Shown here: positions 9,709-20,418 of the stretch, one piece after another
Position numbering within the stretch: the stretch's first letter is position 1
Layout of the letters: each line of letters begins with the position of its first letter
DNA from: Tausonia pullulans
Lineage: Eukaryota; Basidiomycota; Tremellomycetes; Cystofilobasidiales; Mrakiaceae
Direction: 5' to 3'
Length of the DNA stretch: 64,000 nucleotides
NCBI GenBank assembly: GCA_951802195.1
Contig: OX637631.1
Span: 992,001-1,056,000, forward strand
The notes under the pieces: generated by a model
What the model was told of the DNA's origin: nothing
Databases searched by the model: none
The model's input: only the letters and a program-made list of their open reading frames with translations
Translations under genes and position numbers: made by a program

Positions 9709-10326
9709 TTGGAGTTTGGTGGTGAGTCTGAAGGAAGGGGAGGAAGGTGGTGTGGTGTGGTGGACTGGTTGGTGGTTTGGACGAAGCCAAGAACAGGCCG
9801 GCACCAGGGCCACGAAACCCCGCCCTTTCCTCGACTTGCCGCCGCATGTAGTGCAGACTGCGGGCGGGGTCATGACGAATGCAAGAGATCGCCGCCGGCC
9901 GGCCACGCACGACCCCTTGGTTGCGTCCCGACACATCCGACTTGTCATCCTCCTTCCACCCACCTCGCGCGCGGCATGCAACTCGAGCAGTTGAGATGAG
10001 AGAAGAGAGACGAGAGTTGGGCTTAGGCGCAGAGCTCAAGAGATGAAGTGCAAGAGAAGTGGCCGCCAGCCAACCCCCAGCGCGCGCTCAGATCAGCCAT
10101 TCGGCCATCGAGGTCCTTCTCTGACATGTCACGGATGGACATCTACCGGAGCTCAGAGGTGTCCATCGTGTAGGTATGGCTGCCGAGGTAGTCTTAGGTG
10201 GCAGTTCAACAGGAGAGTAGGCGTGTGCGTGGGCCGGTGCTTCGGCCCGTCTTCGTCCCGTTGAACCCCGAGGACTGGAGTTGAACGCTGGATTCTCCTC
10301 TCCTTTGACCACCATCTTCCGTCATC
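9709..10326. promoter_or_regulatory. Divergent intergenic region between the vWA and mutarotase genes
   Basis: About 620 bp between two divergently transcribed genes, so it should hold both promoters. The half next to the vWA gene is GT-rich on the plus strand (TGGTGTGGTGTGG). No defined TATA box or known binding site stands out, and no coding exon is supported. Confidence 0.45.
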
Positions 10327-11027
10327 ATGTCCGCCTCCGCCTCTACATCGGCCGTCCTCCCCTCTGGCGAGTTCCCGCGAACAAACCAGGGCAAGCGCAT
10401 CTCGCAGCTCATCGCGCTCGACAGGTCGAGGCTCGAGGAGTACAAGAGTTCGTCTCTGTCCGCCTGTCCCTGTCCCTACCGGGCCTTCGATCAGACATAG
10501 ACTCCTTCCTTTGGTCCTTGGCAGAGTGCCACTGCGATGTCTTTCCGGGTGTTCTCGCCGCCCTCCGCCGGGCACACATCTACGGTGAGGGGGGACTCAT
10601 CGCGCTTCCTGTCTCTTCTCCTCACGAGCTAAGGTCTTTCTCGAACCAATTAGACTACTCAATCCACCTTTACGATTTCCCAGCACTGAACAAGGACCCA
10701 ATCCTCGTCGCAACCATGCGCTACGTCGGCGACGACTTTGCCCGTGACATGCGCGAGGTCTCGGAGGATCCCGAGACGCACCGCTGGTGGACGATGGTGC
10801 GTCGTTTTGTTCGCTTCAGCGGTTTGGACAGCTGTATCACTTCTGCTTTTGTACCCGAGACCTAGGAGAGGCAGAGAGCACAAGATGACTGATACGAGTG
10901 TGTCCCTGCCGTTTACCGCGGGCAGGTTGACCCGATGCAGAAGAGCTTCATCGAGGGTGCGACGGGTAGCAAAGACGGTCCAGGATGGTGGGTTGATGGC
11001 GAAGAGGTCTTCCGACTCGAGGGATAA
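10327..11027 (+). CDS. L-rhamnose mutarotase family protein (RhaM/DUF718)
   Basis: Four exons: 10327-10447, 10525-10584, 10654-10796 and 10926-11027. They join to a protein of about 140 residues, close to the family length. Motifs fit RhaM: RLEEYKKCH near the N-terminus, VLAALRRAHIYDYSIHLY, MRYVGDDFARDM, RWWTMVDPMQKSF and WWVDGEEVFRLEG at the end. The family interconverts alpha and beta anomers of L-rhamnose and related sugars, probably in the cytosol. In fungi a role in rhamnose use is inferred, not shown here. A sugar transporter gene begins about 7 kb away, but nothing ties the two together. It converges on the thymidylate kinase gene with only about 80 bp between stops. Confidence 0.85.
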
Positions 11028-11106
11028 AACCTGTTACGCTTCACTTGGACCACAGCGCGCAGTGGGGCGTCCGGCGCGCTTCCTCTCTTCCGTTCCCACC
11101 AGCATA

Positions 11107-12205
11107 TCATACCGCGTCTTCAGCGACCCAGAGCTTGCCCTTCACGCCTCCTCTGATATTTTTTCTGAGCAGCAACGACTCAACCTCGCTCCAGAGGGCG
11201 ACCTTGACCTCCTCGAGTGTCCCACTCGCGTCAATCTCACGCCACCGCGCTGCGCCGTGGACGCGATGGATCTCCTCGCCGACCCATCGGAACTGATGCT
11301 TGACGAGCGCTTGGAACTCGGTGCGCTCGTACCTGCGATTTGAGTGAGGAAAGAGAGCATGGGAAAATTCCGGGATTGCTCCGTCAGCGCTAATCGTGGT
11401 TTACAATATTGAAAACGCACCGTTCATCGCCAAACCCGCCACGTTGGGCGGTGGCCGCTTCAGAGAGGGAGAGGAAGAGCGTGAGGTCCGGAAGTGGGAG
11501 GCCGATATCTGGCGAGATGAGGTAGTCGGCTTTCAGGCCCTAGGGGCAAGATCGCGACGGACACATCGAGAGCGAGAAATCAGTCTCATTTGCCAAATGA
11601 TGGGCAGAGAGAGAGAGCGAGTCACACCTTGGCAAGGGAGAAGGCGAGCCCCGAAAATGCGTAGCGATCGCAGATGACCGAGGTACCAGCGGCGAGGAGG
11701 GCCTCTATCCGCTGTCTGAACAGGTGGACAGCATGGGGCACGCGTCAGTTGCGTGTCTTCAATGCGACGCGAGACAACACATCTATCCTGAATCGTCCAC
11801 GCTTTGGAGAAGGGAGAGAGCCAGCATACGGTTGGGGAACCGGCACAAAGTGAGGCTTGCGACGAAAACTCACGAGCACTCCCATCGGTTGGCCGAGAAG
11901 AGGAGGTGGATCGCGCGGCCGTCCTCGCCAGCGAGGTCCACCTCCTTGCGAAGGTATCGATCGATAAGCTCGCCAACGGGTGTCGTCCGGTCTTTTGGGA
12001 ATCACTCATAAGTCAGTGGCTTGACCCTTCCAGACGGGAACGGATTGCAACGCTCACCTGGAAACTTCCAGCTCTGGACGGGGTAGCCGGCCGAGGCGAA
12101 GTGGTCGAGGAGCAGCTGAGCTTGCGTCGACTTGCCGGACCGGTCGAGACCCTCCAGGACGATGAAGAAGCCTCGAATGGGCGATGAGGACGAGGGCTCC
12201 GACAT
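11107..12205 (-). CDS. CDC8: Thymidylate kinase (dTMP kinase)
   Basis: Five exons on the minus strand: 12058-12205, 11874-11991, 11628-11715, 11421-11539 and 11107-11332. The first gives MSEPSSSSPIRGFFIVLEG followed by the P-loop GLDRSGKSTQ and SWKFPG. Next come the substrate segment DRTTPVGELIDRYL and HLLFSANRWE, the DRY motif (VICDRYAFSGLAFSLAKG) and DLTLFL with the lid region after it. The enzyme makes dTDP from dTMP for DNA synthesis. About 230 residues, near the usual 210-220. An in-frame Met further upstream (12337) would add 44 residues, possibly a targeting peptide, but the conserved start at 12205 fits the family better. All splice sites are GT-AG. Confidence 0.93.
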
Positions 12206-12641
12206 GAAAGTAAGGCTGCTGGCCAGTAGTGGTTCAGGTTGAACGAAGGACGCGTCCAGCCGACAAGGAGCCGAGGCCGACGCGGCACGGTCGACTGGGC
12301 CCTTGTTCCTTGATAACCGTTCCTCCACCAACCACAATCTTCTTTCAAAAACTCGCCGTTATCTTTTCTTCTCTGAGTTCCTTCAGCCCACCCCATCCAG
12401 CTGCCAGCCCCTCTCCTCCATCGAGCGCCTGCCCTCAGTTCCGGCTTTCGCAACATTACCCTCCTGCCAACCCGGTGTCGGCCGATTGTCTCCACTCGGC
12501 GCGTCAGCCGCCGCTAGACGAGCCCATCATAGCCAGTTGTAGAGAACTGGAATTTTCGTGAGTAAAGTGTCCTTCGACCGTGATCATACGTGGCTCATCT
12601 CTGGACCACAGTGTGCCCCCATACGCCTACGCCGACGCGTG
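12206..12641. promoter_or_regulatory. Divergent promoter region with a likely 5' UTR intron
   Basis: The region lies between the thymidylate kinase start and the AT-hook gene start. The sequence 12558-12611 looks like a 54-nt intron (GTGAGT donor, CCACAG acceptor) that would fall in the 5' UTR of the plus-strand gene. No other element is clear. Confidence 0.5.
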
Positions 12642-14240
12642 ATGACGACGTCACTTGACCGCGCATCGCCGAGTACCTTTGAGGTTGAGGACTCCACCGC
12701 CGTCGAGATTGCATTTCTCTCCTCCAAGGAAGCCCGTCCCGCCACTGTCGCAACGGGAAACGGTGATTCATTTGCTGTTTCGGGGTCGCCTTCAAGGCGT
12801 TCATCCGCCACCGCTGGGTCGAGTCGAAGCTCGTCCCTCTCTCCCATACTCTCAACGAATTCCTCAGCCGTCACCAAGATTTTTGACGATGGAGATTCCG
12901 CAAGGACTCCTTCAGTTCAAAGCGCCTCATCTGCAGACGTCGCTGGATTTGGATCCACTGGTCGGCGCACGTCAGGCCGGGCTCGCTCCCTCGTCAACTA
13001 CGCGGCGCTTCCAGCCGGCTGGGCGACGATGCTCCAGAACGAGGAGGAAGAACTTGTTTCCGCTTCGTCGCCCACGCCCAATAGGCGGAAAAGGAACAAG
13101 TCGAGTGAACGTGAGGACAGTGAGCAGCTGCAACGGCGAAGCCCACGGAAGATGCAGGCTGCCGTCGACGCAATGACGACCCTGCCACCTCGACCTGTTC
13201 TGCCGCCGCTCTTCCAGCGACCACCCATTCAACTCGACATTTCTCCGGACTCCCTACTCACAGAATTGATACCCAGTAAAGGCCCTGCGAGACGGGGTCG
13301 GCCCCCGAAGAATCTGTCGGCACTCGCCCTCGCCTCGACCATTTCGTCTTCCGCGGCCTCATCGCGAGCACCGCCATCACGTATCCCTCAAGCAGTCAAG
13401 AAAAACTCACCTGCACCGTCCTTTGTGGCTATTCCCAAGCCGATCCGCGCATCAACTCGGACGCACAGCATCCCCGCGGGTCCCGTCAACTCCCTGTCCG
13501 CCTCCTCATCGAGCGGCAAGCATGTGGCGATACCTCGACCACGTCGCCACCACGTCTTACACGACAAGGATGATGACGAAGACAAGAATCACTCCAGTTC
13601 ATCGTCCCCCTCTCTTGAGACGTCGTTTGCGCGAATCCAGGTCCCCTCGTCCGTCTTTCTCGGGACATCGTCTTCGCCCTCCCTAGCACCAAGCACCACG
13701 ACCAGTAACGATCGCTCCTCCTCCCCTTCTCCTTCGACATCCCCAGTGTCTCAGTCTTCGTCCCTCAATGACGGCCCCTCCTTCACCGCATCCCTCCTCC
13801 CGCGGCTCAGACAACGGCCCGCAGCCTCTCAGTCGCTTCCAACAGCGAGCCCGTCGTCCACCACCAAGGCGCGTGCGCCTCCCAACCACCCTGCAGCAGC
13901 AGCAACTCCCTCACTCCTCGCAATCCCGACGGTGGCGGCGTCCGCTTCCTCCACCTCCGGCGGCGCGGCCTTGAAAACCCCGAAAAAGAAGAAGCGACCC
14001 CTCCCCATGTCCGGCAGCGGATCACGTCGACGGCGTTCCATTGGGAAGAGAAAGAACAAGGCCGCGGTGATGGAGGTCTACCGAGGCAGGGCGAGTCTCG
14101 GGACGGGGCTCGGTGTTATCTTCGAGGAGGAGGAGGAGGAGGAGGAAGAGGAGGAGGACGAAGACGAGGATAACCCATCTAGAAGCGGTGGGTATGGAGG
14201 CTGGTGGAGCCGGAGTATGAGTCTGAGTGAGGTGAGCTAG
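12642..14240 (+). CDS. Disordered nuclear-type protein with an AT-hook
   Basis: A single open exon of 532 codons; I do not recognise the family. Most of it is Ser/Pro-rich and likely unfolded. There is an AT-hook core RRGRPPKN near residue 218, a strongly basic stretch with KKKKR and RRRRSIGKRKNK near residues 445-470 that looks like a nuclear signal, and a poly-Glu/Asp run near residues 490-510. A segment RSLVNYAALP near residue 113 faintly recalls the SVNYALP motif of shugoshin C-termini, but the rest of that motif and a coiled coil are missing, so I do not call it shugoshin. I chose the ATG at 12642 because the earlier in-frame ATG at 12558 lies inside a probable 5' UTR intron. Confidence 0.7.
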   Translation: MTTSLDRASPSTFEVEDSTAVEIAFLSSKEARPATVATGNGDSFAVSGSPSRRSSATAGSSRSSSLSPILSTNSSAVTKIFDDGDSARTPSVQSASSADVAGFGSTGRRTSGRARSLVNYAALPAGWATMLQNEEEELVSASSPTPNRRKRNKSSEREDSEQLQRRSPRKMQAAVDAMTTLPPRPVLPPLFQRPPIQLDISPDSLLTELIPSKGPARRGRPPKNLSALALASTISSSAASSRAPPSRIPQAVKKNSPAPSFVAIPKPIRASTRTHSIPAGPVNSLSASSSSGKHVAIPRPRRHHVLHDKDDDEDKNHSSSSSPSLETSFARIQVPSSVFLGTSSSPSLAPSTTTSNDRSSSPSPSTSPVSQSSSLNDGPSFTASLLPRLRQRPAASQSLPTASPSSTTKARAPPNHPAAAATPSLLAIPTVAASASSTSGGAALKTPKKKKRPLPMSGSGSRRRRSIGKRKNKAAVMEVYRGRASLGTGLGVIFEEEEEEEEEEEDEDEDNPSRSGGYGGWWSRSMSLSEVS

Positions 14241-14568
14241 GAGGAGTCGACAGGGAACAGGGATGGGTGGCGTGCGGCGGCCTGGAATGGAGAAGAAGCT
14301 CCTTCAATTATGTGGCTGACCTCGGTGCTCTCGCTTAATGAACTCTGGACCCGTGGCAGGACCATTGAATCAAACCGACTCGTGAAAGGAGAAATAAGAG
14401 CAAAAGCCGGAAGGCTTCTGATCACCCGCTTGCGCAAAGCGGGATCGTGATGTGCGACGTATTAGGAAACTTGTAAGAGCCGGCGAGGAGCGTAAAGAGA
14501 GGTAGCGAGAGGTAAAAAGCACAAAGGGGAGGCTGAGAGATGAAGCAAACAAGCATTAAAGAAGGGTC
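14241..14568. other. Convergent 3' flanks
   Basis: The gap between the AT-hook gene and the sugar transporter, which end facing each other. It should hold both 3' UTRs. No gene or repeat seen. Confidence 0.4.
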
Positions 14569-17500
14569 TTAAACGACGGCGGCCTTCTCGATGCGTTCGT
14601 CTTCGACGTCCTTGGAGCTCTCCTTCTCGAGGGAATACGAGACACCGTTGTTCTTGGCAATGGCAGCCCGGAGGTTGGATTCGCCCTGCTCGATGTCGGC
14701 AGCGGACTTGAACCCGATGTTCTTGGGAATGGCATAGGCCGAGAAGACGTGACCGGCAGCAAAGATCTCCTCGATCTCCTCGAGAGACCGTCCCTTGGTC
14801 TCTGGGTACATGAAGTAGACGTGGATGGTCATGACAGCGCAGAAGGTGCCGAAGACGAAGTAGGTCTTGTCTGTTGGGCGGAAGGGTGGCTGGTCAGTCT
14901 CGCGGTGTGTGCGATGTCACCTACATGAGGCACGTACACTGGAGGTGCTCAAGCATGGGAGGAGCAGCGTAAGCGAGGGCGAAGTTCCAGATCCAGTTGG
15001 CCGAGGTCGAGAGGGCAACAGCCTTGGCACGAACACGCATCTGTTGTTGTAGTGGGGGAAACGAGTGGGTCAGGAACGAGTGCGTAGTCGATCGCACGGC
15101 TCCGGTTCAGCGCAACAGTCAAGATACTCACAGGGAAGATCTCGGAAGAGTAAGTCCACGTGACGGGACCCCATGATGTGGCGAAGGTGCAGACGAAGAG
15201 GTAGGAGAAGACGATGATGAGGTCTGTAATGAACATAAGGTGAAAAGATTAGCTTTGTTGCGGTGTGATGGGCAGGGATTGGTGCACAAGGAGAGCCTCA
15301 CAGGTGACAGCCTTGTTTCCCTCAACAACCCAGGTCGTGGTAGATTCTCCGGTGAGAGTGGTAGCGTGACCGAAGCCGGCCTGAAGTCCACCAACGAGGA
15401 AGAGCCAGATGCACATCGCGATGGATCCACAGAGGAGCATGGGGCGACGTCCCCAGCGGTCGATGTACATGATGGCAGGGATGGTGGCACTGCGGTGATA
15501 GAGATCAGCGAAAGAATCTGTGTATGAGCTGAACATTGATGGAGACGTACACGACATTGCTGTGAAGGAGATACAGAGATCAGTACGAGCAACCCAACTC
15601 CACCGATTAGGCGGAATCCTACTAGAGAACACCCACAGTACATATTGGACGGAAGAGGCGATGAGACCGCCACGGCGACCGGTGATACCGGCAGACTCTG
15701 TGAGACAAGCAACATTGAGTCAGGCTGCGCGAGGGATATAGGGAGTAGAGGCTCGAGAAGCTCACGGAAAACATAAATGACATAGTACATCATGACGTTC
15801 ATACCAGTGAGCTGACCCCAGGACTGGACAGTGCAGCCGAGCATGACTGAACAGGATAAAGCAGAGTGCGAGGTCAATGTAGCTTCTAGTGATGTAACTG
15901 GATACAGAGGACAGCGACTGACCACGACGGAGGACATCAGGCTTGAGAAGGTCGAGGAAAGAACGGGCAGCAAGGGTCTTGTCGAACTCGACGGCCTCAG
16001 AAATCTCGACGTGCTGCGAAAGGATGGGAAGAGAATGGAGGTTAGATGATCCAGGGAAGACAAGAGCAAATCCGTGGGCGGGGGCGCACCTCAAGGCGGA
16101 CAAGCTCATTGTTGATGTCGCCCTTGCCATGGAGGTCGGCAAGGATCTGGAGGGCCTCCTCCGAGCGGCCGTTGTCCATGAGGTAGCGGGGGGACTCGGG
16201 GAAGAAGAGCATTCCGACAGAGAGGAGGACTCCGGGGATGAGCTGAAGGAACCAGGGAATGCGGAAGGAGTTGTTGCCGGAGACTAGAACAGAAGGGGAA
16301 TCCGTCAGCGGTGAGATCGGCTTGGCAAGCCGGGCAGGCAGATGATATATGAACGCACTTTCGGAGCATCCAAAAGTGATGAAGTCTAAGTCGAGGCAAG
16401 AGAGATGAGAACGGAGTATCAGCGTGGGTTGATGGCTGCCACAAGGGGCGTCGCCACTGGAGCGGCGGACTCACATTGGATGAAGATTCCCCAAGTGATA
16501 GACCACTGTTGGAGGGAGACCAGACGGCCGCGGATGGCGGGAGGAGTGATCTCGGCCTGGTAGAGAGGAACGACGGCGGAGGCGAGTCCGACACCGAGAC
16601 CGGCGATGACACTAGGCAAGCATAGGAGGAAGGATGAGCTGACGTTCCCTGCGACTCTAGAGAAATAGAATAAACGCTTACCGTCCAGAGACGAGGGTGG
16701 CGACGTTGCTCGACGAACCCTGGAGGATGGCTCCGAGAGTCCAGATGAGACCGGAGAGGATAATAACCCACTTGCGGCCGATGGCATCGGCGAGCTTGGA
16801 GACGATGAGCGCTCCCGCGAACGAGCCAGCTGGCATCGAAGCAGTGATGCCACCTGACAAAACAGAAAAAGCAAGGGACAGTATGCGGTTCGTCAGCTTC
16901 GCTTCCGAGCAGCTTGAACCATATTAGCTAGACGATATCCCGCCGCTGATTGAACGGACGAACCCTGCAGGCCGGAAGATATGATGGGCACGCCATTGCG
17001 GTCGAAGCCGTTACCAAAGACACGGATGTAGTCCGGGTTCGAGACCATTCCACTCATTGACGAGATGTCGAGACCGAAAAGTCCTACAAGAGGGAAAGAG
17101 GGGCACGATGGCGGAGTAGAGCGAAGGAGCGAGTGAAAGCGTGTCAGGGTCGTACACCCAACGAGCTGTCTTCTCCGCCGCCGTCATCTGCTTTCTCTCT
17201 ACTGCCCTCCCTGTCACCCTCCCGGATGCAAGCGGCGGTGGCGGCCGCCGCAGGGGAGGGGCAGGGAGAGAGAGACGAGGAGCGAAAAGATGGCGGAGGC
17301 CGGAGATTCAAATGAGCTAAAGGCGCACCTCCACCGATGCCTGCAGGGTTCAATAAACCGTCGGAGCTTGTTCGTTAGCAAGCTGCAACAACGCGAGAGA
17401 CAATGTCGCTTGCAGAGTCGCGTACAGGCGAAGGACCCAACGATGTAGGGGTTGGAAGCGATCTGTAGAAAGTTGAGCGGTAGGCAAAGGAGGAACGGTC

Positions 17501-17703
17501 AGCAAAGGTGGCCTCCTCAGCGGAGTAGAGAAATTGAGGGAAGCTAGCCGAACGGCGAGCACCAGCGCCATCGATGCACCTTGGCGTTGTAACCGGACCC
17601 AATCTATGATGGCATACCAAGAAACCATCGTCGTCACAGGATCAGCACGAGAAAGCTTGGGATATCGAGAGGGTTCCAGCCGGGTCTCTATGCGTCTCAC
17701 CAT
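14569..17703 (-). CDS. MFS sugar transporter (hexose/sugar porter family) with micro-exons
   Basis: A 12-TM sugar porter of the plasma membrane type. Signatures in order: FGLDISSMSG in helix 1, GRKWVIILSG, PESPRYLMDNG, GQLTGMNVMMYYVIYVF (helix 7 sugar site), DRWGRRPMLLCG and PETKGRSLEEIEEIF before a cytosolic tail. The 5' end is unusual: exon 1 coding is just the ATG (17701-17703), exon 2 is 24 nt (17580-17603), exon 3 is 37 nt (17426-17462) and exon 4 is 12 nt (17329-17340). Joined, they give MIGSGYNAKIASNPYIVG followed by SFACIGGGLFGLDIS, which matches the expected N-terminus. Many more introns follow. Substrate cannot be told; hexose is the usual one. Confidence 0.88.
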
Positions 17704-18717
17704 GGCTGTGGAGTCTGGGGAGAAGGAGGTAGGATGTGGTTGAGGGCCTGGAGAGCAGCCAGTGGTTCTTAAAAGACGGGGCCCTCTTTCCCCGCACGCA
17801 GGACGAGAAGCAGAGAGCGACGTTGCTTCTAATTGAGTACTCCAGGGCAGAGACCCGAGGAGGCCAAGATGATGACCTACTACTGACCCTGCACCCACAC
17901 GCACGCATAAAGTTGCAGGGCAACCCCGCCGGATGGATTGCCGGAAGCGGGCGGACAGAGCCGGAAAGTGGAAGGTCCTCCGCGTGCAGCCCCCCTGTGC
18001 GCCCCGACAGGACGGTCGAAAGCCGGGCCGGAGGACGAGGCGTCAAAGGGGTTCTCAGAAAACGGGAAAAAACCCACACCAGCCTAGCCATGATTGCTGC
18101 GCAAAACGGGAATGATCTGACGCAGTCCCCCCTCCTGGCGAGACGCCTAAATGATCGGATATCGAGCGAAGGGCACCAGCTGATCGCGGATGCCACATGG
18201 CGCCGAGTAGGGGAAGGAGGACCGAGTGAAAACGGGAATGGTTGGTGGGTCCTGAGGACCGAAGAAGACGGAGGAAAAGACGAACGGGAATGAGGCGCAA
18301 TGATGGTTCGGGCGGTTTCATTGTTCAAGGCTGCTGCAGTTGACCGGCTTTCCTTCCCTCTCTCAGTTCTATCACCACCCTGTCCTGCCACCTTTACCTC
18401 TCCAATTGTGGAGACCGGCGCCCAAACCCTTTGCCGCTCCCTGATAGTTCATTATCGTTCGTCGTTATTCCCCTTTGCTGATCCTCCCTCCTAATCAGCA
18501 GGATTGGGTTTGGCTCAATAGGCTTTGAATGGACCGTGGCACCGTAGCTCTAAGGCTCAGCTCCTCCAATAGCCAGTAGAAATGAACGACAAGGCGGCCA
18601 GGAACCTCAGCAGAAGACTGTGCCGGCTTGATCGTTTGTATCTTTGTATTATGAAAAATTGGCCGCCTTCAACTCAAAAATACAGAGACGGTAGTCGGTG
18701 GGAGAGAGCGGAAGGGT
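17704..18717. other. Intergenic, probably transporter promoter
   Basis: Upstream of the sugar transporter. Long overlapping ORFs on both strands (for example 17642-18391 minus) are compositionally odd and share no splice pattern or domain. I see no supported gene. Confidence 0.4.
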
Positions 18718-19140
18718 GCAGGATCTCCTATACTCGCCACCTCGCGTCTACGCTTGGCCACTTCCGCGTCTGTGCTTCTGTGCAGGGGGATCTCTCTTGC
18801 TTGCTCAGCACTGCAATTCGTTCGTTCCTTCTTTCGCCACATTAGCTCCACTCCCCTTGCTTCGGTACCCTTCCCAATCTTCTCATTCGTCATCTATCCC
18901 ACAATCTTAGCTTTCCCATCTTCTCGTCCCCTCTATCTTTCTCACCCTTCGTCCATAACAGGCCCAGTCCATCGTAGATGCTTGTTCTGCACTCTGACTA
19001 TCATTTGGACTCGACAATCCGCACAAGACCTTGAAGCGAACCTAATGCCACCTTCGCCACTTCAGTTCCACGCATCTACTTTGCTGACACCCCTCTCCTT
19101 ACCCATCTTCCTCAGCCCTCAACCCTTGGGGTAATCCTGA
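18718..19140 (+). repeat. Dispersed repeat, copy 1 (inverted partner at about 61370-61790)
   Basis: A pyrimidine-rich stretch of roughly 420 bp that matches the reverse complement of about 61370-61790 by eye. Shared landmarks, in order, are TTGCTTGCTC, GCCACATT followed by GCTC, ATTCGTCATCT, TCGTCCATAA, CTGACTATCATTTGGAC, AAGACCTTGAAGCGA and ACCCTTGGG. Identity is high in the landmarks and perhaps 65-75% overall. The open frames do not look coding. It may be a duplicated promoter or leader, or the relic of a mobile element; nothing at its ends decides between these. Confidence 0.65.
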
Positions 19141-19524
19141 AAAAGGAGGGGGTGAACGGCGTTATCGCACACGCGCTCCCGAAAGAGATGGGCATGGCAC
19201 AAACGAGTGAGGAGGAGAGAAAGAGGAGGGCTAATGGAATGACGAAGAAAGCGCAGGGAAAGTGGCAGAGAAGGGGAGTTGGAAGGAGGAGGGAGACAAG
19301 GAGAACACCAGGGGTGCAACCCCCAGGAGCTCTGCCATCCCCATGACGACCAGAACAGCACGCCCTGGCACCGATACCACTACCACACCAGTCCGAGACC
19401 TAGGTCATACCCCACCTCAACGGACTACCTCAGCCGTCCTACGACCCTTCTTTCCCTAGCTCGCGCGCGCGCGACCCCTCACCTCGCACCCTTGTCGCCT
19501 GGAACGTCCTCCAACTTGTCCCAG
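19141..19524. other. Unassigned stretch before a possible terminal exon
   Basis: Three partly open frames with Thr/Pro/Arg-rich translations. If the terminal exon at 19525 is real, its upstream exon should lie here, but no donor could be chosen with confidence. It includes an alternating GC run of about 16 nt near 19460. Confidence 0.3.
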
Positions 19525-19702
19525 CAACGTCGCCGATGTTGCCGGCTCGAACCTCCCCGAGCACCTCCACATGGCTGCATCTCATGCTCTTGGAGAGGCG
19601 ATATATCCTGGTGGAGACGATAATGGGAAAAAGGAGGGTATGGCAGGAATGCTCCTCGACCGGCAGACAGACGATGTTGCTCAGCAGAAGCGGCTCACTT
19701 GA
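19525..19702 (+). CDS. Possible terminal exon of a small unknown gene
   Basis: A good 3' splice site (CTTGTCCCAG) is followed by an open frame with protein-like composition: NVADVAGSNLPEHLHMAASH, then ALGEAIYPGGDDNGKKEG and a stop at 19700-19702. The two other frames give Arg/Cys-rich translations, which favours this one. The 5' part of the gene was not found and the family is not recognised. It could be chance. Confidence 0.3.
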
Positions 19703-20418
19703 CGCAGATGGGTAGACGAGTTGAAGCTAAAATTGCTATGTTCACAGAGGTCTCCAGTACTCCAGTGCTCGGCTTTCGACCGGAGGGTGGCTGCATCAAA
19801 TTTGACTTGAAGCTGGCCACAAAGAGCATTTGACGATGTTGCGGGGTTGCACTTATTTCAGATTTGTTCTGCTGCTCCATTTCTTTTGTTTTCCAACGGC
19901 TACGATATGGCACTGTTTGTTAATGCCCAGGTAATTATCCTGGTAAAGGGTATCTATATCTTTTTTCATCACTTTTCGTTGAGGAGACAACAAGGCAGGA
20001 CCTTTATGGTGAAGGTGGCCGTCAACTCTTGTCGATCTGGGGGTGGACGCGGCATACGTGGGTGGCCTGGTGATTCACCGCGCGCGGCGTGCGTCAGAGG
20101 CAAGTCACGGCGGCCATGACCGACGAGGAACGGAGGAAGATGGCAGGCAGGCAGCTCTCGCTGCTTCGATAGAGACCACCAACACTGCCTCCCTCGCCAT
20201 GCTTTCCCCAACAAGGTCTCCTGCCTCGGCTCAGCTTACCCTGTTGAGCGCCCTGGACTATGACTCGGTTTTCTCGCGATCGCGTAAGACGACGTCTTAC
20301 CCCTTTCCGAATCAAAGCCCTAGGCACATTTCCGAATGACGGCCACGACCAGGCTCGTGGTTTCCTCGTCATTCGGTCCACCTCAAACCGCGACTTTCTT
20401 CCTCTCCCATTCTTCCAC
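19703..20418. promoter_or_regulatory. Intergenic region upstream of the sulfite transporter
   Basis: About 715 bp that should contain the SSU1-like promoter. No coding exon is supported and no known upstream site was identified with confidence. Confidence 0.4.

Noticed and set aside
12975-13030. Shugoshin-like RSLVNYAALP in the AT-hook protein
   Set aside because: The basic KMRR end of the motif and the N-terminal coiled coil are absent, and the position near residue 113 of 532 is wrong.
10327-17703. Rhamnose-use gene cluster of the mutarotase and sugar transporter
   Set aside because: Thymidylate kinase and the AT-hook gene lie between them and no other rhamnose-pathway enzyme is present.
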